This document shows, one piece after another, positions 1 through 8,698 of a DNA stretch of 19,584 bases; within the stretch, counting starts at the first letter, position 1, and each line of letters opens with the position of its first letter. The notes below the pieces were generated by a model. The model saw only the letters and a list, made by a program, of their open reading frames with translations. It searched no databases and was not told the DNA's origin. Source of the stretch: Lichenicola sp964247755. GTDB lineage: Bacteria; Pseudomonadota; Alphaproteobacteria; Acetobacterales; Acetobacteraceae. A program made the position numbers and the translations under genes. The stretch is from positions 1-19,584 of the forward strand of contig CAXTVX010000061.1 in the NCBI GenBank assembly GCA_964247755.1, given 5' to 3'.

Positions 1-2
1 CG

Positions 3-1367
3 TTCCATTACGGCCGCTGGTCGCAGTTCGACGGGCGCTGGGGCTGGGTGCCGGCGGAGCAGGAGGCGCCGCCCGACGTGTACCAGCAGCCGGCCTACGC
101 GCCGGCGCTTGTCGACTTCGTGGTGGCCGGCGCCGTGGTCGGCCTCGCCGCCGGGGCCCTGGCAGGCGGCTTCGGCGGCCACGGCGACCGGGGCTATCCG
201 GGGGGCGGCGGCAACGTCGGCTGGATCCCGCTCGGCCCGCACGAGCCGTACCAGCCTTCGTTCAACGCCAGCCGAAGCTACGTCCAGCGGCTCAACTTCG
301 GCCGGACCGACAACCGGACCACGATCAACAACTATGCCAACCACAGCGCACTGACGGTGGTGCCGGCGGCGGCAATGGTCCGCTCCGAGCCGGTGGGCCG
401 GATCGCCCGCACCGGCGCCGCCGCATTGGGGCCGGGCGGCGTGGAGGGCCGCGGCGCACCAGCGGGCGCTGCGTTCCAGCCGGTACACGGCGCGCTGCCG
501 ATCCGGCCCGAGGCCGGCACCCGTGGGGTGACGCCGGCGGTGGCGCAGCGGCTCGGCATCGCCGCCCCGGTGGCGCACGCGGCCGCACCCGGCCCGGCGA
601 TCAACCCGGCCCTGTTCCACCCGCACGAGCTGGCCGCCAGCCGCACCCCTTTCCGCGGCCAGGCGGCTGCGCCCGGCGTGCATCCGGCGGGCGCGCAGGT
701 TCCGGCAGCGGAGGCAGCCCGCCCGAACGGACTTCCCGCCCTTCGTACGCCCGGGGAGGCAGCGCCCAGCGGACCGGCCGGCCGACCGGAACCGGCGGCA
801 GGAGCGCAGCGCGGTCCCGCCGGCACGCCGGAAGCCGCACATCCGGCAGGTCCCGGCCAGCCGGGCGGGCTGCCGGCGTTGCGCACGCCCGGCGCGGCAC
901 CTCCCGGCGTCGCGGAGCATCACGAGGGAACAGTGCCGCCTCCAGGCCGAGGCCCTGGTGCTGCGACACCAGGCGCCGCGCCGGGTCGTCCGGAACCCGG
1001 GAACCCGCCGCATGCTCCGGGCACGCCGGAAGGCCCGCATCCGGTCGGTCCGGCGCGGGTCAATCCGGCCCTGCCGCACCTGCAGGCGCCGGCAGCGAGA
1101 CCCGAGCCGCCGCATCCGAACGCCGCACGCCCGCAGCCGCCGCGTGCCGAGCCGCCACGCGCGGCACCCGCTCCTCGTCCCGCCGCACCGGCGCCGCGTC
1201 CGCAGCCGGCCGCCCGACCAGCGCCGAGACCAGCGCCGCCACACGAGGCACCGAGGCCGCCGCCCCAGGCCGCGCGTCCGGCACCGCCGCCCCGTCCGGC
1301 GCCACATCCGGCTCCGGCGCAGCATCCTGCACCGGCCGAGCATCACGACAACCATCACGGTCCCTGA
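3..1367 (+). CDS. DUF6600-type protein with long Pro/Ala-rich tail (5' end outside window)
   Basis: The reading frame is open from the left edge, so the start lies upstream. A GTG at 48 is not a credible start because conserved sequence (FHYGRW...WGWVP) precedes it. The pattern FHYGRW - WGWVP - YAPALV - VGWIPLGPHEPY - NNYANHSALTVVP matches what I recall of DUF6600 proteins, which are usually exported proteins of unknown function. A Gly/Ala hydrophobic stretch follows YAPALVDF. From about position 430 onward the protein is low complexity: Pro, Ala, Gly and Arg dominate, with a near-repeated GLPALRTPG motif (around 730-760 and 868-893), ending in a His-rich tail (EHHDNHHGP). The tail could be a flexible cell-wall or periplasm-spanning segment, but that is inference. 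It converges on atpC. The family call is fairly sure; the function is unknown. Confidence 0.75.
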   Translation, partial: FHYGRWSQFDGRWGWVPAEQEAPPDVYQQPAYAPALVDFVVAGAVVGLAAGALAGGFGGHGDRGYPGGGGNVGWIPLGPHEPYQPSFNASRSYVQRLNFGRTDNRTTINNYANHSALTVVPAAAMVRSEPVGRIARTGAAALGPGGVEGRGAPAGAAFQPVHGALPIRPEAGTRGVTPAVAQRLGIAAPVAHAAAPGPAINPALFHPHELAASRTPFRGQAAAPGVHPAGAQVPAAEAARPNGLPALRTPGEAAPSGPAGRPEPAAGAQRGPAGTPEAAHPAGPGQPGGLPALRTPGAAPPGVAEHHEGTVPPPGRGPGAATPGAAPGRPEPGNPPHAPGTPEGPHPVGPARVNPALPHLQAPAARPEPPHPNAARPQPPRAEPPRAAPAPRPAAPAPRPQPAARPAPRPAPPHEAPRPPPQAARPAPPPRPAPHPAPAQHPAPAEHHDNHHGP

Positions 1368-1372
1368 CGGAT

Positions 1373-1392
1373 CCGGCGCCGCGAGGCGCCGG
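1373..1392. terminator. GC-rich hairpin between convergent genes
   Basis: A perfect 8-bp inverted repeat (CCGGCGCC, loop GCGA, GGCGCCGG) starts 6 nt after the stop of the DUF6600-type gene and lies 55 nt beyond the stop of atpC on the other strand. No T-run follows on either strand, so it is not a canonical intrinsic terminator. It may act as a bidirectional pause or an mRNA 3'-end stabiliser for both transcripts. Confidence 0.35.
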
Positions 1393-1446
1393 CCGATCAG
1401 CCGGCTGCATGCTGTCGAACCCTCGCCTGACCGGGACCGGCCGGTG

Positions 1447-1854
1447 TCAGCCGGCTTCGGCGGTCTCCACCCAGGCGCGGGCGGACTGGATCCGCTCCAG
1501 CAGCGGCTCCAACGCCGGCACGTCGGACTTGTCCGCCGCCTCGTAGGCCTGCTCGGCATCCGCCAGCAGCACCTCGCCCTCCTGCCGCGACAGTTCATCC
1601 ACAGGGACGGCGCTGTCGGCAAGGATGGTGCAGCGCTCCGGCGTGATCTCGGCGAAGCCGCCGGCGACGAAGAACCGGTCCGTCACCTGGTTGCCCTCGT
1701 GCAGCGACACCACGCCGCCGCGCAGCAGCACGATGGTCGGCGCGTGTTCCGGCATGGCGGCGAGGTCACCCTCGGATCCCGGCATCACCACCATGTCCAC
1801 CGCGCGCGCCAGCAGCCGCTTCTCCGGGCTGACGATCTCGACGTCGATGGGCAT
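1447..1854 (-). CDS. atpC: F1-ATP synthase epsilon subunit
   Basis: This 135-residue protein has the usual length and the N-terminal beta-sandwich pattern of AtpC: VEIVSPEKRLL, then VVMPGSEGDLAAMPEHAPTIVLLRGG, then FVAGGFAEITPERCTILAD. A short helical C-terminal region follows (residues about 90-130). In the F1 central stalk it binds gamma, couples rotation to the c-ring and can inhibit ATP hydrolysis. It starts 6 nt after the atpD stop and is the last gene of the atpHAGDC operon. The C-terminal helical part is Glu/Ala-rich and ordinary for alphaproteobacteria. Identification is secure from family pattern and synteny. Confidence 0.96.
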   Translation of the reverse strand: MPIDVEIVSPEKRLLARAVDMVVMPGSEGDLAAMPEHAPTIVLLRGGVVSLHEGNQVTDRFFVAGGFAEITPERCTILADSAVPVDELSRQEGEVLLADAEQAYEAADKSDVPALEPLLERIQSARAWVETAEAG

Positions 1855-1860
1855 GGAGTT

Positions 1861-3336
1861 CTAGCCCTTGTCCTTCATCGCGCGCGCCTTTTCCACCGCC
1901 TCGTCGATCGAGCCGACCATGTAGAACGCGCTCTCCGGCAGGTCGTCGTGCTCGCCGGCGACGATCGCCTTGAACGAGCGCACCGTGTCCTCGATCGAGA
2001 CCAGCTTGCCCGGCGCCCCGGTGAACACCTCGGCGACATGGAATGGCTGGCTCAGGAACCGCTGCAGGCGGCGTGCGCGGGCCACGGTCTGCTTGTCGTC
2101 CTCGGACAGCTCGTCCATGCCCAGGATGGCGATGATGTCCTGCAGCGACTTGTAGCTCTGCAGGATGCGCTGCACGTCGCGCGCCACCCCGTAGTGCTCC
2201 TCGCCGACGATCTTCGGGTCCAGCGAGCGCGAGGTGCTGTCCAGCGGGTCCACCGCCGGGTAGATGCCGAGCTCGGCGATCGAGCGGTTCAGCACCGTGG
2301 TGGCGTCGAGATGGGCGAACGAGGTGGCCGGCGCCGGGTCGGTCAGGTCGTCGGCCGGCACGTAGATCGCCTGCACCGAGGTGATCGAGCCCTTCTTGGT
2401 CGAGGTGATGCGCTCCTGCAGCTGGCCCATGTCGGTGGCCAGCGTCGGCTGGTAGCCCACTGCCGACGGGATGCGGCCGAGCAGTGCCGACACCTCGGAG
2501 CCGGCTTGCGTGAAGCGGAAGATATTGTCGACGAAGAACAGCACGTCCTGGCCTTCCTCGTCGCGGAAGTACTCGGCCAGGCTCAGGCCGCTCAACGCGA
2601 CGCGCGCCCGCGCCCCCGGCGGCTCGTTCATCTGGCCGTACACCAGCGCCACCTTGGACCCCTCGGTGGTGTTCTCGCCGAGCTTGATCACCCCGGCGTC
2701 GATCATCTCGTGATACAGGTCGTTGCCTTCGCGAGTGCGCTCGCCGACGCCTGCGAACACCGACACGCCGCCATGCGCCTTGGCGATGTTGTTGATCAGC
2801 TCCTGGATCAGCACCGTCTTGCCGACCCCGGCGCCCCCGAACAGGCCGACCTTGCCGCCCTTCAGGTAGGGGCACAGCAGGTCCACCACCTTGATCCCGG
2901 TCACCAGGATCTCCGACGACGCCGCCTGCTCCTCGAAGGACGGCGCATCGCGATGGATGCCGTAGTACTTGGTGGCGACCACCGGGCCGCGCTCGTCGAT
3001 CGGCTCGCCGATCACGTTCAGGATCCGCCCCAGCGTGCCCGGACCCACCGGCACCTGGATCGCCGCCCCGGTGTCGCGCACCTCGGTGCCGCGCACCAGA
3101 CCGTCGGTGGAGTCCATGGCGATGCAGCGCACCTCGCGCTCGCCAATCTCCTGCGCGACCTCCAGCACCAGCTTCAGGTCGCCCACCTGGCAGGTGAGCG
3201 CGTTCTGGATGTAGGGCAATTCGCCCTCGAACTGCACGTCGACCACAGGGCCCTTCACCTGGATGACACGGCCGACGATGTTGCGGCCCGCGTTGGGGGC
3301 CGGGGCGGCGGCAGGCGCCTCGAGCGTGGTGGACAT
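1861..3336 (-). CDS. atpD: F1-ATP synthase beta subunit (catalytic)
   Basis: This 491-residue protein is the catalytic nucleotide-binding subunit of F1. The Walker A motif GGAGVGKT is at residues 167-174. The catalytic-glutamate region GERTREGNDLYHEM, the Walker B segment DVLFFVDNIFRFTQAG and the DELSEED-type loop (here DELSEDD, 408-414) are all present. The N-terminus carries an extra Ala/Pro-rich segment (residues about 5-17) before the conserved GRVIQVKGPVVDVQF, which makes it somewhat longer than the E. coli protein. It lies between atpG (25-nt gap) and atpC (6-nt gap). No broken or missing catalytic motif was seen. Confidence 0.98.
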   Translation of the reverse strand: MSTTLEAPAAAPAPNAGRNIVGRVIQVKGPVVDVQFEGELPYIQNALTCQVGDLKLVLEVAQEIGEREVRCIAMDSTDGLVRGTEVRDTGAAIQVPVGPGTLGRILNVIGEPIDERGPVVATKYYGIHRDAPSFEEQAASSEILVTGIKVVDLLCPYLKGGKVGLFGGAGVGKTVLIQELINNIAKAHGGVSVFAGVGERTREGNDLYHEMIDAGVIKLGENTTEGSKVALVYGQMNEPPGARARVALSGLSLAEYFRDEEGQDVLFFVDNIFRFTQAGSEVSALLGRIPSAVGYQPTLATDMGQLQERITSTKKGSITSVQAIYVPADDLTDPAPATSFAHLDATTVLNRSIAELGIYPAVDPLDSTSRSLDPKIVGEEHYGVARDVQRILQSYKSLQDIIAILGMDELSEDDKQTVARARRLQRFLSQPFHVAEVFTGAPGKLVSIEDTVRSFKAIVAGEHDDLPESAFYMVGSIDEAVEKARAMKDKG

Positions 3337-3361
3337 GGGTTCGGGCTCCTGCGGGCGGAGA

Positions 3362-4246
3362 TCAGACGGCTTCGGCGCCGGCGATGATCTCGATGAGTTC
3401 TGTGGTGATGTTGGCCTGGCGCGTGCGGTTGTAGTTCTGCGTCAGCCGGTCGATCGCCTTGCCGGCGTTGCGCGTGGCGCTGTCCATCGCCGTCATGCGC
3501 GCACCCTGCTCGCCGGCGGCACTTTCCAGCATCGCCCGGTATAGCTGGATGCCGAGGTTGCGCGGCAGCAGCCGGGCCAGGATGGTCTCCTCGTCCGGCT
3601 CGAACTCGTAGGACGCGTCGCCGGGCGTGCCGTGCTCGTTGTCGTTGGACGGCAACGCCAGCGGCACCAGCTGGATCTCGGTCGGCGTCTGCGACATCAC
3701 GTTGTTGAAGCGGTTGAACACCAGGGTGGCGACGTCGAACTCGCCGCGCTCCAGCATCGCCGTCACCCGCTCGCCCAGCTCGGCCGCGGCCGAGAACGCC
3801 ACGTCCTTGCCGGCGGAGCCAGGAATGCGGTCGATGATCCGGTCGCGATACTCGCGCGCCAGATAATCGCCGCCCTTGCGGCCCACGGGCAGCAGCTTGA
3901 CCGTCTTGCCCTCGCCCTCCAGCCGCTGCACCAGGCGTCGCGTGGCGCGGCCGATATTGGCGTTGAAGCCGCCGGCCAGCCCGCGGTCGCTAGTGACCGA
4001 GATCAGGAGATGCACCTGGTCCTTGCCGGTACCGACCAGCAGCTTCGGCGCGCCTTCGCGGCCGGCGCTGTTGCGGGCGAGCTCGGCCAGCATGCGCTGC
4101 ATCGCTTCCGCATAGGGCCGCGCCGCCTCCGCGCGGCTCTGCGCCCGGCGCAGCTTGGCGGCCGCCACCATCTTCATGGCACTGGTGATCTTGCGCGTGG
4201 ACTTGACGCTGGTGATCCGCGCCCGCAGCTCCTTCAGCGACGGCAT
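3362..4246 (-). CDS. atpG: F1-ATP synthase gamma subunit
   Basis: This 294-residue protein forms the rotating central stalk of F1. The start MPSLKELRARITSVKSTRKITSAMKMVAAAKLRRAQ is the characteristic N-terminal helix. The middle SDRGLAGGFNANI and the C-terminal MDSATRNAGKAIDRLTQNYNRTRQANITTELIEI are the other conserved blocks, the latter pairing with the N-terminal helix in the coiled coil. An acidic, low-complexity insert (NDNEHGTPGDASYEFEPDEE) sits at about residues 200-220, a region that varies among alphaproteobacteria. It starts 7 nt after the atpA stop. Identification is secure. Confidence 0.97.
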   Translation of the reverse strand: MPSLKELRARITSVKSTRKITSAMKMVAAAKLRRAQSRAEAARPYAEAMQRMLAELARNSAGREGAPKLLVGTGKDQVHLLISVTSDRGLAGGFNANIGRATRRLVQRLEGEGKTVKLLPVGRKGGDYLAREYRDRIIDRIPGSAGKDVAFSAAAELGERVTAMLERGEFDVATLVFNRFNNVMSQTPTEIQLVPLALPSNDNEHGTPGDASYEFEPDEETILARLLPRNLGIQLYRAMLESAAGEQGARMTAMDSATRNAGKAIDRLTQNYNRTRQANITTELIEIIAGAEAV

Positions 4247-4253
4247 CGGCGCA

Positions 4254-5792
<1,539 letters not shown>

Positions 5793-5796
5793 CGCT

Positions 5797-6372
5797 TCAG
5801 GCTTCCTTCATGGCGTAGTGCAGGCGGGCGAGGCGCGAGCGCAGGCTCGCATCGTACAGGCGGGCGCCGACGCGCACCACCAGACCGCCGAGCAGGGTGC
5901 GATCCACCCGCTCCTGTATGTCGACCCGGCCATACCCGGCCTCGGTCAGCCGCGCCAGCAACTGGGTGCGCTGCAGGTCGGTCAGCGGATGGGCGCTCGC
6001 CACCTCGGCGACCACGATGCCGCGCCGCGCCGCCACCAGGGCAGCGAAGCCGGCCAGGATCGTACGCAGCTCGGACAGGCGCCGGTTGCCCGCGACCACG
6101 CCGACGAAATGCTGCAGCAGCGTACCGAAGCCCTGCGCCGCCAGCGCCGCCAGCACCGCGTCGCGACCCTGCGCCACGTCGAGCACCGGGTTCGCCAGCA
6201 GGGCGCGCAACGGGGGGCTCTGGTCGATCAGCCGGCCGAGGGCATCGGCCTGGTCCACCGCCTCGTCCAGCGCACGGCGCTCGTCGGCCAGCTCGTACAG
6301 CGCAGTCGCGTAGCGGCCGGCCACGCCGCCGGCCGCGTTGACGGTCTGGACTGTCGTGGCGCCCGGGCTCAC
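5797..6372 (-). CDS. atpH: F1-ATP synthase delta subunit
   Basis: This is the peripheral-stalk connector of the F1Fo ATP synthase. I chose the GTG at 6372 (191 residues, VSPGATTVQTVNAAGGVAGRYATALYELAD). It has an AAGGAA ribosome-binding sequence about 9 nt upstream, and the conserved GRYATALYELAD block then sits near the N-terminus as is usual for the family. The frame stays open to a start at 6465, but those extra 31 residues are basic, unconserved and would overlap the divergent RNA-ligase gene. The C-terminal part has the typical LLGGLVVRVGARLYDASLRSRLARL. It is the first gene of the operon. The intergenic space to the divergent gene is only about 63 nt, so the atp promoter probably lies there or within that gene; I could not pick a convincing one. 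Confidence 0.95.
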   Translation of the reverse strand: MSPGATTVQTVNAAGGVAGRYATALYELADERRALDEAVDQADALGRLIDQSPPLRALLANPVLDVAQGRDAVLAALAAQGFGTLLQHFVGVVAGNRRLSELRTILAGFAALVAARRGIVVAEVASAHPLTDLQRTQLLARLTEAGYGRVDIQERVDRTLLGGLVVRVGARLYDASLRSRLARLHYAMKEA

Positions 6373-6435
6373 TCTTGCGCTTTCCTTCGATTTTTTGCGG
6401 AAACAGGCCCGCTTGGCCGTTGCCGGGCGTCTACC

Positions 6436-7005
6436 ATGGGGCCCATGACCACGCAACACGAACACGGCGGCGCGCCCGGTCCGGCACCATCAGGCGGGCG
6501 GGCGCCGCTGATCCTCACCCTGGAGCTGGCGCAGCCGGCGCAGGACCTGTTCCAGTCGCTGCGCAACCGGCACTTCCCGCCCGAACGCGACCTGGTGCCG
6601 GCGCACGTCTCGCTGTTCCACGCCCTGCCCGGCGCCGAGACGCCCGCGATCCTGCGCCGGCTGCGCGCCGTCACCGCCACCCGGCCGGCGGTGCGCGTGC
6701 AGGCGCCGTTCCCGCTCGGACGCGGGGTCGGCTTCCGGTTAGACAGTCCGGCCCTGTCCGCGCTGCGCGCCGGGCTCGCCCGCGACTGGACGCCCTGGCT
6801 CACGCCGCAGGACCGTCAGGGCTACCGGCCGCACGTCACGGTGCAGAACAAGGTGACGCCGGAACAGGCGCGCGCGACCCTGGAACGGCTCGCCGCCGGC
6901 TTCGTGCCGTTCAGCACCGAGGGGGCGGCGCTGCGGCTGTGGCGCTATCTCGGCGGCCCGTGGGAAGCGCTGGAACGGATCGAGCTGGCGGCGGCCCCCG
7001 ACTGA
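6436..7005 (+). CDS. 2'-5' RNA ligase family protein (2H phosphoesterase)
   Basis: This protein of about 189 residues has the two histidine motifs of the 2H phosphoesterase superfamily: HVSLFH (H57, S59) and HVTVQNK (H133, T135), each as H-x-S/T-x. These form the active site that cleaves or forms 2',5' or cyclic phosphodiester bonds in RNA or small nucleotides. The length and spacing fit single-domain LigT/ThpR-like enzymes. ATG codons at 6436 and 6445 are both in frame, and neither has a good Shine-Dalgarno sequence. The 6445 start would give 186 residues with a His/Gly/Pro-rich disordered beginning. It is transcribed divergently from atpH. Its stop codon lies in the first unit of a 15-bp tandem repeat. 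The physiological substrate cannot be read from the sequence. Confidence 0.85.
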   Translation: MGPMTTQHEHGGAPGPAPSGGRAPLILTLELAQPAQDLFQSLRNRHFPPERDLVPAHVSLFHALPGAETPAILRRLRAVTATRPAVRVQAPFPLGRGVGFRLDSPALSALRAGLARDWTPWLTPQDRQGYRPHVTVQNKVTPEQARATLERLAAGFVPFSTEGAALRLWRYLGGPWEALERIELAAAPD

Positions 7006-7057
7006 CCGGCCCATGACTGACCGGCCCATGACTGACCGGCCCATGACTGACCGGCCC
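7000..7057. repeat. 15-bp tandem repeat, about 3.9 units
   Basis: The unit GACTGACCGGCCCAT is repeated without a mismatch at 7000-7014, 7015-7029 and 7030-7044, with a fourth partial copy to 7057. It lies between the convergent 2H phosphoesterase and fruK genes. Because 15 is a multiple of 3, every unit places a TGA in the frame of the upstream gene (7003, 7018, 7033, 7048). The gene's real stop is the first of these. Confidence 0.93.
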
Positions 7058-7063
7058 GCCCGC

Positions 7064-8077
7064 TCACGCCGCGAACGACGCGTCCAGCCGCTCGATCGCC
7101 ATCGCGTCGAACTGCGCCAGCACCGCTTCCCGGTTCGGCAAGGTCGGCCCTTCCTGCCCGAGCTTGGCAGCGGCGAACGACAGCGCCATCCGCGCCACCC
7201 GCTCCGGCTCCGACTTCTCCACCAGCGCCGCCACCAGCCCCGCCACCAGCGCGTCGCCGGCGCCCACCGTGACCGGCACCTGCAGGATCGGCGGCCGGCC
7301 GAGCAGGGCATGGCGCTCGCTGACGAACAGCGCCCCCTCGGCACCGCGCGAGATCACCACCAGCCCGATGCCGCGGTTGCACAGCGCGTGCGCCGCTTCC
7401 GCCATCTGCCGGATGTCGGAGAAGCTTTGCCCGGAGCTTTCCTCCAGCTCCTCCTGGTTCGGCTTGATCGCCCAGGGCAGGGTGTCCGGCGCGCCGCGCA
7501 GCACCTCGCGCAGCGGCTTACCGCCGGTGTCCAGGATCACCCGGGCGCCCTGCCGGTTGAGCGAGGCGATGATCTCGCCATAGGCGGTGTGCGGCATGCC
7601 GGGCGGCAGGCTGCCCGACAGCACCACGATCGCGCCCGGCCCCGCCTCGGTCGCCAGCACCGTGCGCAGCTGCGCCAGGTGCACCGGCAGCGGCATCAGC
7701 CCAGGCAGGTTGATGTCGGTGGTGTCGCCGGCCGCCTCGTCCAGCAGCTTGATGTTGTTGCGCGTGTGGCCGGGGATCCGGACGAAGCGGTCGGCGATGC
7801 CCTTGGCGTCGAGGAAGTCCTCGAAGGTCGCCGCGTTGCTGCCGCCCAGGAACCCGGTGGCGACGATCGGCGGCTCGTGCGACTGCCGCCAGTCGGACAG
7901 GCAGCCGGCGACGTTGATCCCCTTGCCGCCCGCCTGTCGCACCGAGGAGCGCGCCCGGTGCACCGTGCCCGGCACCAGCTCGTCCAGCCGGATGGTGTGG
8001 TCGATCGCCGGGTTCAGCGTGACGGTGACGATGGCGGGCACGTGGGCGGGCAACTGTTCGGCGGGGGCGGCGGTCAT
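7064..8077 (-). CDS. fruK: 1-phosphofructokinase-like PfkB-family sugar kinase
   Basis: This 337-residue protein aligns along its length with FruK as I remember it. The matching blocks are TVTLNPAIDHTI (residues 18-29), AGGKGINVA (49-57), HTRNNIKLLDE, VVLSGSLPPGMP, IKPNQEELE, VVISRGAEGAL and the anion-hole/catalytic motif GAGD (272-275, base D275). FruK phosphorylates fructose-1-phosphate to fructose-1,6-bisphosphate in the cytoplasm. Tagatose-6-phosphate kinase (LacC-like) is the main alternative in this subfamily. The ATG at 8077 has AGGA upstream and overlaps the preceding gene's stop as ATGA. The frame remains open further upstream but loses all similarity there. No PTS genes (fruA/fruB) are visible in this window, which is unusual for a fruK. 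Confidence 0.85.
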   Translation of the reverse strand: MTAAPAEQLPAHVPAIVTVTLNPAIDHTIRLDELVPGTVHRARSSVRQAGGKGINVAGCLSDWRQSHEPPIVATGFLGGSNAATFEDFLDAKGIADRFVRIPGHTRNNIKLLDEAAGDTTDINLPGLMPLPVHLAQLRTVLATEAGPGAIVVLSGSLPPGMPHTAYGEIIASLNRQGARVILDTGGKPLREVLRGAPDTLPWAIKPNQEELEESSGQSFSDIRQMAEAAHALCNRGIGLVVISRGAEGALFVSERHALLGRPPILQVPVTVGAGDALVAGLVAALVEKSEPERVARMALSFAAAKLGQEGPTLPNREAVLAQFDAMAIERLDASFAA

Positions 8078-8484
8078 CTGGGAGCGTCCTTCCGGGATCG
8101 TGCCGAGAGCCCCCAGCCTCGCAGCCCTTGGCGCGGATCGGAAGGGGGCAGCAGCGCCGGATCGGTTCCCGCCTCGCGCAGGCGCAGCTCGAGGCAGAGC
8201 TGTCGTCGTCCGTCGCCCGGAACCGCGCGGTCGAGCAGCACCGCCACCCCGCCGCCGGGCTCGGCCACCACCCGGTACAGGTGGGTCCAGCATCCGCCCT
8301 CCCGGTCGCGATGCAGCACCAGGTGCCAGCCGCAGCGGCGCGACCGGCACAGGTGCACGGTCCGGCCGAGGCAGACGAACCCGGTCTCGTCTCCCGTCCC
8401 GACGACGAGCGGCGCCCGCAGGCGCGCCTCGACCGGGCAGGGCGGGACCGGAAAGGCAAGCACGTCGAACACGGCCGGCTCCAC
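8074..8484 (-). CDS. Uncharacterised small protein overlapping fruK
   Basis: I do not recognise this protein of 132-136 residues. The frame shows the high-GC third-position bias of its neighbours, and its stop overlaps the fruK start by 4 nt (ATGA). Both support a real, translationally coupled gene. It is rich in Arg, Leu, Val and Cys, with cysteines in VCLGRTVHLCRSRRCGW and GGCW in the middle. It has no signal peptide or membrane segment, and the C-terminal part (after about residue 105) looks disordered. The longest form starts at GTG 8484. GTG 8472 is a better candidate, with GGAG 6 nt upstream, and would give 132 residues. No function is proposed. A role alongside the kinase would be inference from overlap only. 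Confidence 0.55.
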   Translation of the reverse strand: MEPAVFDVLAFPVPPCPVEARLRAPLVVGTGDETGFVCLGRTVHLCRSRRCGWHLVLHRDREGGCWTHLYRVVAEPGGGVAVLLDRAVPGDGRRQLCLELRLREAGTDPALLPPSDPRQGLRGWGLSARSRKDAPR

Positions 8485-8570
8485 ACGGATGGGAACGGTC
8501 AGACCGGTCGTCGCAAGGAAAGGCGGCGTAATCCCGTGGTTTGCCGGAACGGCCGCATCTCCCTGGACGG

Positions 8571-8603
8571 GACGCCACCTTGCCCGGGAGGCAGGTTGGC
8601 GTC
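8571..8603. terminator. Long hairpin downstream of SDR gene
   Basis: Two 14-bp arms (8571-8584 and 8590-8603) can pair around a 5-nt loop with one mismatch and one G-T pair. The hairpin lies in the 214-nt non-coding gap (8485-8698) between the SDR gene's stop and the next minus-strand gene. There is no T-run after it on either strand. A transcript-end or pausing role is plausible but not proven. I see nothing else supportable in this gap. Confidence 0.35.
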
Positions 8604-8698
8604 GGGGGTCAGCCCGACTCCTGATGCGGGCCGGACGCTAGCGGGCCACCGAAACCGGCGCAAGAGGCCGGCGAGCGGCCCGCGCCGCGTCCGCAGGC

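Noticed and set aside
958..3387. Very long plus-strand open frame (809 codons) opposite atpC and atpD
   Set aside because: Its translation is Arg/His-rich low complexity. It is the complement of well-conserved atp genes in GC-rich DNA, so it is a shadow frame.
6373..6465. 31-residue N-terminal extension of atpH
   Set aside because: It is basic and unconserved, runs into the divergent gene, and the GTG at 6372 has a good ribosome-binding sequence and a family-typical start.
7013..8641. CRISPR-like array suggested by the repeats near 7000
   Set aside because: The units are contiguous 15-mers without spacers and no cas genes are present, so it is a simple tandem repeat.
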